Assembly (NCBI GenBank): GCA_013396915.1
Contig: VWZL01000024.1
Location: 368,236 to 432,235 of the forward strand
Length of the DNA stretch: 64,000 bases
From: Stercorarius parasiticus
Lineage: Eukaryota; Chordata; Aves; Charadriiformes; Stercorariidae
Direction: 5' to 3'
Part shown: one piece after another, positions 58,179-64,000 of the stretch
Layout: each line of letters starts with the position of its first letter
Numbering within the stretch: the first letter of the stretch is position 1
Program-made: the position numbers and the translations under genes
Notes under the pieces: generated by a model
What the model saw: only the letters and a program-made list of their open reading frames with translations
What the model was told of the DNA's origin: nothing
The model's database searches: none

Positions 58179-60029
58179 CTCTCAATCAACTAAACACAAA
58201 TATTACCCCCCACACAGTGAGGGGAACCAACCCCATGTGAATGGAGATTGTTCAATCAGGACAAGGGTTTTTTTATGAAAAGAAATCTGTGGGTGTGATT
58301 TGTTTCTCCTCTTGACCTTGGGAGACCTTTACCTACATTTATTTCTCAGACCTGAATTAGCACCGTAATAACACAGGGCTGGAAAATTATACTTAAACCT
58401 CCCAGCTATTTCTGGGTTACAGAGGCTCTTTCTTTTTTTCAGTCTAACCTAGTTTTCCAGTGGAACATTCCCAGCCTCTACAAAGAGACATCCCAGTTTT
58501 CCTCCCTATATAATTATATAAAGTCTGGCCTATATTCGTGCCCTTTCGCTCAGTTGCCTTTAATGTCAGCAAGGGATGCTGCTCCCTTCGGAGAGGTAAA
58601 GAGCAGGAGGAAAGATTGACACTTCACCCCTGCTTCTGCCCTGAAAATGGGCTGGATAAAAGTCGTCACCACAGTCTCTGAGGACTCTTGTTATCGTGTG
58701 ATTGGCCGTGATTCACTTGCCAAAGTCAAACTATGTCCCATCACCACGAGGGTCCCATGGCTTTAAATGTGAAAGAACCGTCACTGCTCCATGGGATGGG
58801 GTGAAGATCTGGAGAAGGTCCTTGAGAGAAAGTGGTGCCGTCATGACACAGGATGGGCTTTTCTGTCCACTGCACAGACAGGGATGGGGCTGATGAGTCA
58901 AGTTAAAAATCTCAATGTGGCTGTGGTGATTTGTTCCCTACCTTTGCAGGTTGATTGGCTTAGAAAATAAAAAAAATATTTAAAAATGTATTGCTGTATC
59001 ATGTAGGGCAGAGAGCAAACCCAGTATGCCCAAGGTTGCAGTCCTCCAAGAAATGTTAAAAATTGCAGTTTTTATTCCCCAGTTCAATTCCTTTTTAATC
59101 TTGTAGGTGCCACCAAATAAACATTTACAAATTGTTCATTTGCTTGCTTGTTTGGTTTTTGTTGTTTTTTTCCAGGGGAGTGAAGAAAAACGCAGGCTAG
59201 GGGATATTCATCCATCACAACAACATATTATCCCATTCCAAGGAGATTTGCATTTTCTGGACACACAGGAGCTTCTCCAGGGGAGAAATCCCAGGAAAGG
59301 GATTGGGCATCTGCAGATCTCAGCATCAGTCACTTCCAGCTTTGGTCTCATTTCCTCCATAGCACCAGTGTCAGGAGAAAAGTAGATTCAAACCACTGGC
59401 TTTTCCAGCCTCAGCCAGATCTCTCTGCTGCTTTCAAGGGGCTTTGAGTCAGACCTTACTTCGCCACATGAGCAAAACTAAAGTTTGACAGAATTGATGC
59501 CTCATATGATCAGAAAATATCTGAAGAGCTAGCGATGACTAAGGAAGTCTGCCTGGCCCCTTTGTCTTGCCGGGCAGGAGCAAGAAACCCCGAGCTCTGT
59601 GCTGGGCAGATGGGAAGAGGTGGGCACATTTCCGTGTTCAGGGTTTTTATTTTGCCAGGCTTTTGCTGGGTGGTCTCGGACTGTCACCTTCAACAAGGAG
59701 CACCACAACCCTGCAGTGGGCTTGCTTTGCCGTGGCGCTGACTCTGCTTTGCAACTCAGCCATGGGGCAAGGAAAGCTTGTCTGGCTCCAGGGTCTCCTG
59801 AGTCATTTTATTTCAGTGTCATGAGAGACAATAAAACAGGACCCAAACCACAGCCTGGTGCTCTCTCCAGAAACACTGGGCTCTGCTCACCCTTGGCCAG
59901 GGGCCTGGGAAGTCTGGACACTTCTGTCCTGGGTTGAAACAACCCTTTCCTAACTTGTTACTGGCAGCCCCCCGAAAACTCAGAAACCATGAGTCAAAAT
60001 AACAAATTCCTCCACCTAGTTGTTTTTCA
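58179..60029. other. Unique non-coding stretch
   Basis: No gene is recognised. It includes the 14-bp palindrome TATATAATTATATA at 58507-58520. Overlapping plus-strand frames between 59535 and 59937 (up to 112 codons) have no family features. Confidence 0.55.
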
Positions 60030-60066
60030 TTAAAAAAAAAAAAAAAGAAAAAAAGGAAAAAGAAAT
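60030..60066 (+). repeat. A-rich tract
   Basis: A run of A15 is followed by A-rich sequence with scattered G. No retrotransposed body is recognisable immediately upstream, so a processed pseudogene tail is not supported. Confidence 0.85.
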
Positions 60067-62120
60067 GGGATTGCATGATGGTTTGCATCTTCTGGTTGCT
60101 GCCCACAGCTGGTGCGTGTGCCCCTTGACTTTCACGGGAAGCCCGGTCTGATCCCAGCCCACCTGAGCTGAAACAATAGGAGTGGAAAATGTGAGGTCTG
60201 CTTAAGGATGGAGGGGACGGGTGAGGAACACCCTTTCCTGAAAGGGGTCACACCAGACTGTTTTGGACCATTTTGCTATATTGCACAGTTCCCTCTACAG
60301 GTCGCAGCAAGAAACACTGGGCACCCTGGGGATGAGTGATGTGGTGGGAAAGAAATGCAAATAAAGGCAATAAAAAGTTAGTGGCTGGCTGAGGAAGGGG
60401 CTTTGATTCTGGCTGGGAGGAGGTTTGCTCAGCTGGTGCCTTAGTTCCAGGTTGACTTGGAGAAATCCCTACCAAAGATTTAGTTTTGGTTTTAGGGTTA
60501 TAGCATCACCGTTTTCTACAGATCAGACTGGATGCTGACTAGGGCATGATGATTATTTAAATGTAGCAATCAATGGAGTCTCTTACACCTCAGGCATTAC
60601 CGTAACACGGAGAATCATTATTATGATTAGCAGTAATAATAATAATAGGAATCAACTCTGAGGCTTTTGGCCATCACTATAGGACAATTAATGGGTGGCA
60701 ATCAGTTAAATCCCTTTGCACGTATTTCCCTCCTGCAGGCAGACTCGCACTTTCCTGAGGAATTTGAAGGATGCACCAGCAAAGGACCTGAGAAAACACA
60801 ACACCATCACGGAGGTGTGAATCTTTCCACCCGGTGCTTGACAGGGTGCTTGTGTTGCCACCTTCCTGGCCACCTCAAGCTTCAGCGAAGGCTGTAAACT
60901 TGACTGATGACAGCAGCTGGCAAAATTCAGCCCACCCAAGAAAAAGAGGTACCTTTGCAAGCAGAGAGGTCAACATGAGGCAGGCATCTGGTTCCTCATG
61001 GGCGTGTTACTCTCCTTGGCCCCACTGTAGATCCCAGTCTTGGTGGGCAGCAAATAGCCAAGGCTGCTCATAGCACTGGCTTCCACCAAACCTCATAATG
61101 GATGAACAGAGAAGGTTGTGCTTCACCTGACACCAAGGCATACATTGCATTTTTAGATTGGTCAAGTTGCTTAATGGACTTAACCAACACAGAGTGCGCA
61201 GTCATAGGTTTGCATGTGTTTTCCTCCCATCCACGCTATAAGACAAGGGACACCCCTCCTTCAGCCCAGTGCTCAGCATCCTTCCGTGGAGCTCACCTTG
61301 TAAAACACATATTTCTCAGTGCGAGAAGTCCTCTCTTATGGCTCTAGGGGTCTTTAGCATAATCAAAATTGTATTATTTCCCCTCCTCAAAGGAAAACTA
61401 GATTTAATTACACTTTGGCCAAAAGCAGGTGGAACTTAAAAAAAAATTCTTCCCAAAAGACATCCCAACACCAGCAAACAGGAATTAGTTGCACTGTAGC
61501 ATGAAGTACCTGGTTTCCCAACTATTGTGGCAAGCAAACAGACACTTAGTCAAAGAGGTAATCATTCCTTGAAAAAGAGGGTCAGTGGAAATTTTTTTTA
61601 GTACTCTTTTCCACCTCTCTGTCCCCCAGCTTTATGTTCTGGGCTGCTTCCCAGTGTGCACAGTGGGGAGGTTAAGGGAGAGGAGGCCTGTGCCCTCGCG
61701 GTGTGGTTGCTGTTAGCCGTACAGCAAAGCACCAGCTGCTCGGCGCCACCTCCACCCTCAGACCTCGGCCTGGGTAATGGTGTTTTGTAGGCAAATACCC
61801 TGCCATTTGGGTGAGGGGCTGCTTAGGGAAAGGTAGAATAAATAAAAAGTGTCTCATCCGTTGAGTTATCAACCAACAAACACCAGTTCAGAGATGTCCT
61901 ACACCAAGTCTGTGTCCAGAGCAGTGTGTTCAAGAGCCACTGCTGCGTTCTTATCACCCTTAAATTCATCCACACTTGGGTCCAGCTGTACTCTGTAACC
62001 CTCCACGACAGCTGGCACCGAGTTGCACAGGTCAGTCATTTTTCTTGTGTGCAAAATCCAGACTGGTCCTTATCTGCAGTTTGCTAAACCGCCTCCTAAT
62101 CGTAAAACCCTGGCAGCAAC
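60067..62120. other. Unique non-coding stretch
   Basis: No gene is recognised. A (TAA)n-type run of about five units is at 60640-60655. Open frames are at most 95 codons, apart from one reaching into the next block. Confidence 0.55.
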
Positions 62121-62420
62121 CAGTCGAGCGCTCGCGGCGGCGTTCGGAGCCAGCTCTCCAACTACAAAGGGCTCGTCTTTCTGCAAGAATGACCACAGTC
62201 TGTTTAGAGAGGTGCTATGAATTTTATACCACAAATAATTACAGTGATACTGTGACTTTGAAAAGAAATCCACGAAGTATATTTTGCGATGACATTTCTT
62301 TGATTGTTCTTAATTGCATTTGACTCACCAATGCTGACTCCAAATTAATGAGCTCTTAGAGTACCGCGGAGCCTGGATTATAAACTTAGGCAGCAACCAA
62401 AACATTCATGATAGTGAGCC
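62121..62420. promoter_or_regulatory. Candidate regulatory segment with CpG cluster
   Basis: Seven CpG dinucleotides fall within 22 bases (62125-62146), including the palindrome CGAGCGCTCG. The next 270 bases carry two ACCACA (RUNX-type) sites, CTTTGATTGTTC (TCF/SOX-like), TTAATTGC (homeodomain), TGACTCA (AP-1) and CCGCGG. The mixture of many non-overlapping motif classes resembles an enhancer. This is inference from motifs only, with no promoter or exon visible. Confidence 0.3.
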
Positions 62421-64000
62421 ATACGACGGTGACGCTTTTCCCCCTCGGCTCTCCCTTTTCTTCCCACCTCCCTCCTGACTTGCAGCAGGAGCGGGGCTGT
62501 CTGCTCGCCTTGCTGTGACGGATTTCAATTCCCTCAACCGTCCTCAGTATTTGCTTTCCAAAGCCTAATGTTTCGGAGGAATTATTAAAGAAGAACAAAA
62601 CAAGCTGGCTCCAACTTGCCGCCTCTTGCCTTGCGCTTTGATGGCAGCCCTTTTTGAGCAGGGATCATCCCCCCTGTGTGTTTGTATTACTCCTGGCACG
62701 CTGCAGCCCTTGCCTGGGATGGGACATAAGCGATTAAACGCAATCAATAATGCCTATCCTGAACTTTAAAGCATACTTTATTCTTGCAGCGCAGGACAGC
62801 ACGATACACACTGATAATCCCTCACAGCTGTTGCACAGCCTTTCTTTTTTATTTTTTTTTTTTCCTTGCCTGTATAAGTCTGTTAAGCTGGACAACACCC
62901 CGCGTTTGCCGAGAGCGGAGCTGAGCCACGGGAAGGTGATGGGTGCCGCCGGCAGCTGAGGAGCAGCCCCAAAGTCCCAAGCCCTGCACCTCCCACCACT
63001 GCTGGAAGCACCAGCAGACGGCAATGTAGAAAGCCGCATTTTTTGCAAATCCTTTTTTTTTCCTGGAGCTCAACGACAAAGTGACAGCGTGACCTCACAG
63101 AGGAGACCGGTGCTCAAGTCCTCTTGGGAAAGGGAGCTGAGGAAGCCTGTGTGTCCCCCGTGAACCTCTGGGCCGGTGTCTTAATTTGTGCTGTGCACCA
63201 GGGAACCCCCTTTTTTCTCGGGACTGTACAGCACCCAGCACAGGCCTGGTTTGCAGCCAGCAGTCTCGCATGCAATGGGTATAAAAGAGCAATTCCTGGA
63301 GCTCTCTTTCCAGTTGCTTTCCCTGGAAGTTAGCCCGGCTGCCAGGAACTTTCTTATCTTGGATGAGCGCTGCCTTTCAGATGAGCTTGTCATCCCCATC
63401 CTCAAAGTTTCAAATCTCTGCCTTGTTTGAAGGAAAACCAGAGTGGTATCGTATGCAAAGGGAAACACCCTGGGTTTGGTTTTCTTTATTGTCTGAACCC
63501 TGTAAACAGGTTCCAGACACAAATAATTATTTGTAAGTCACGTTTCTCTATCTCAGAGGAACCATTTCTGTTCTGCAACCTTTTGCTGATGCAGCAAAAT
63601 AAGAAAAACAGCCTGAAGGGGAGAAGCAAACATCCCAGGCTCCTCTTCCTAACTCAGAGAAAGCTCTGAGTGAGAACAGCTGCTCAGCAGAAGTCTCTCT
63701 GAACAAGAGTGGTTTAAATTAGTAGGATTCTGGCTAATTAAAAGACTATAAAGACATAATTAAAAGAACTGAGACGAAGCTATATTAAATTAGTCCGCCA
63801 GCCGCCTTCCGAGGCATTGCAGAAAGATGCAGATGGTTGTTTGCACCTCACGAGTCCAAAGCACCTCTGTGCCCTGAAAGCAGAGGCCGGAGCAAAAACT
63901 GGTGATGGGACCTGCTGGGGAGGGCTGGGGAAGGGGCTGCCGCCGTGAGGACAGCCCCAAGGCAATTCCCTCCGAGACAGAGCAGGGAGAAAGGGGATTC
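62421..64000. other. Unique non-coding stretch
   Basis: No gene is recognised. A pyrimidine tract (CTTTTTTATTTTTTTTTTTTCC-like) lies at 62842-62866. Open frames are at most 113 codons (63181-63522, minus) and look random. The window ends in unremarkable sequence. Confidence 0.55.

Noticed and set aside
60030..60066. Poly-A tract as the tail of a processed pseudogene
   Set aside because: No recognisable gene-derived sequence or poly(A) signal lies upstream, and the tract is interrupted by G.
62023..62323. Small exon or gene start at the CpG cluster
   Set aside because: The open frames (65-115 codons) change nothing recognisable, and there is no TATA/Inr plus splice donor arrangement that I could defend. 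Kept only as a regulatory candidate.
1..64000. CRISPR array, operon, phage or other prokaryotic systems
   Set aside because: No regularly spaced repeats with unique spacers and no long co-directional ORFs. CR1 and MIR content shows a vertebrate genome.

Overview
The window is most likely non-coding DNA from a bird, either intergenic or a large intron. The main evidence is six CR1-type (chicken repeat 1) non-LTR retrotransposon fragments. Most are 5'-truncated and end in the ATTCTATG / ATTCTGTG short-tandem tails, and one ends in the ATTCT-type tail typical of avian CR1. Together they cover only about 1.6 kb (2-3 %), there is no sign of Alu, L1 or B elements, and the base composition is mixed. 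These points fit a small, repeat-poor avian genome. Another sauropsid (crocodilian, turtle) with similar CR1 elements cannot be excluded from sequence alone. Three runs of N (43 bases, 501 bases, 1 base) mark it as a draft assembly.

I could not support a single host protein-coding exon, tRNA, rRNA or known microRNA. The many 60-220 codon open frames are what chance gives in 64 kb. None shows a recognisable domain, and the longest either run through N gaps or overlap CR1. The only recognisable protein remnants are the C-terminal tails of the CR1 reverse-transcriptase ORF at about 23.5 kb (minus) and 38.6 kb (plus).

Layout. 0-17 kb: unique sequence with a few old MIR-like SINE scraps, a 19-bp steroid-receptor-type palindrome (5276-5294) and a 43-N gap. 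17-26 kb: three CR1 copies, an 11-bp GC-rich stem-loop (18967-18992), a pair of about 67-bp diverged direct repeats 2.4 kb apart (19.0 and 21.4 kb), a TG/TA/CA compound microsatellite and a (TAGAA)n array that is the expanded tail of a CR1. 26-46 kb: unique sequence with several MIR-like remnants, one CR1 and homeodomain-type palindromes or clusters (34629-34651, 41968-41998). 46.7-47.4 kb: a G-rich minisatellite with an 8-bp unit and a 24-bp higher-order period, broken by a 501-N gap. 48-64 kb: two more CR1 pieces, two well-preserved MIR-like SINEs (54.2 and 55.3 kb), a HOX-type palindrome (58161-58178) and a possible regulatory stretch with a tight CpG cluster near 62.1-62.4 kb.

No gene network can be read here. 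The best guess is a gene-poor regulatory landscape: old SINEs, a few CR1 insertions and scattered transcription-factor-like motif clusters. I did not find convincing evidence of a new biological system. The most unexplained structures are the diverged repeat pair at 19.0/21.4 kb, the nearby stem-loop, and the palindromic homeodomain and steroid-receptor motifs.
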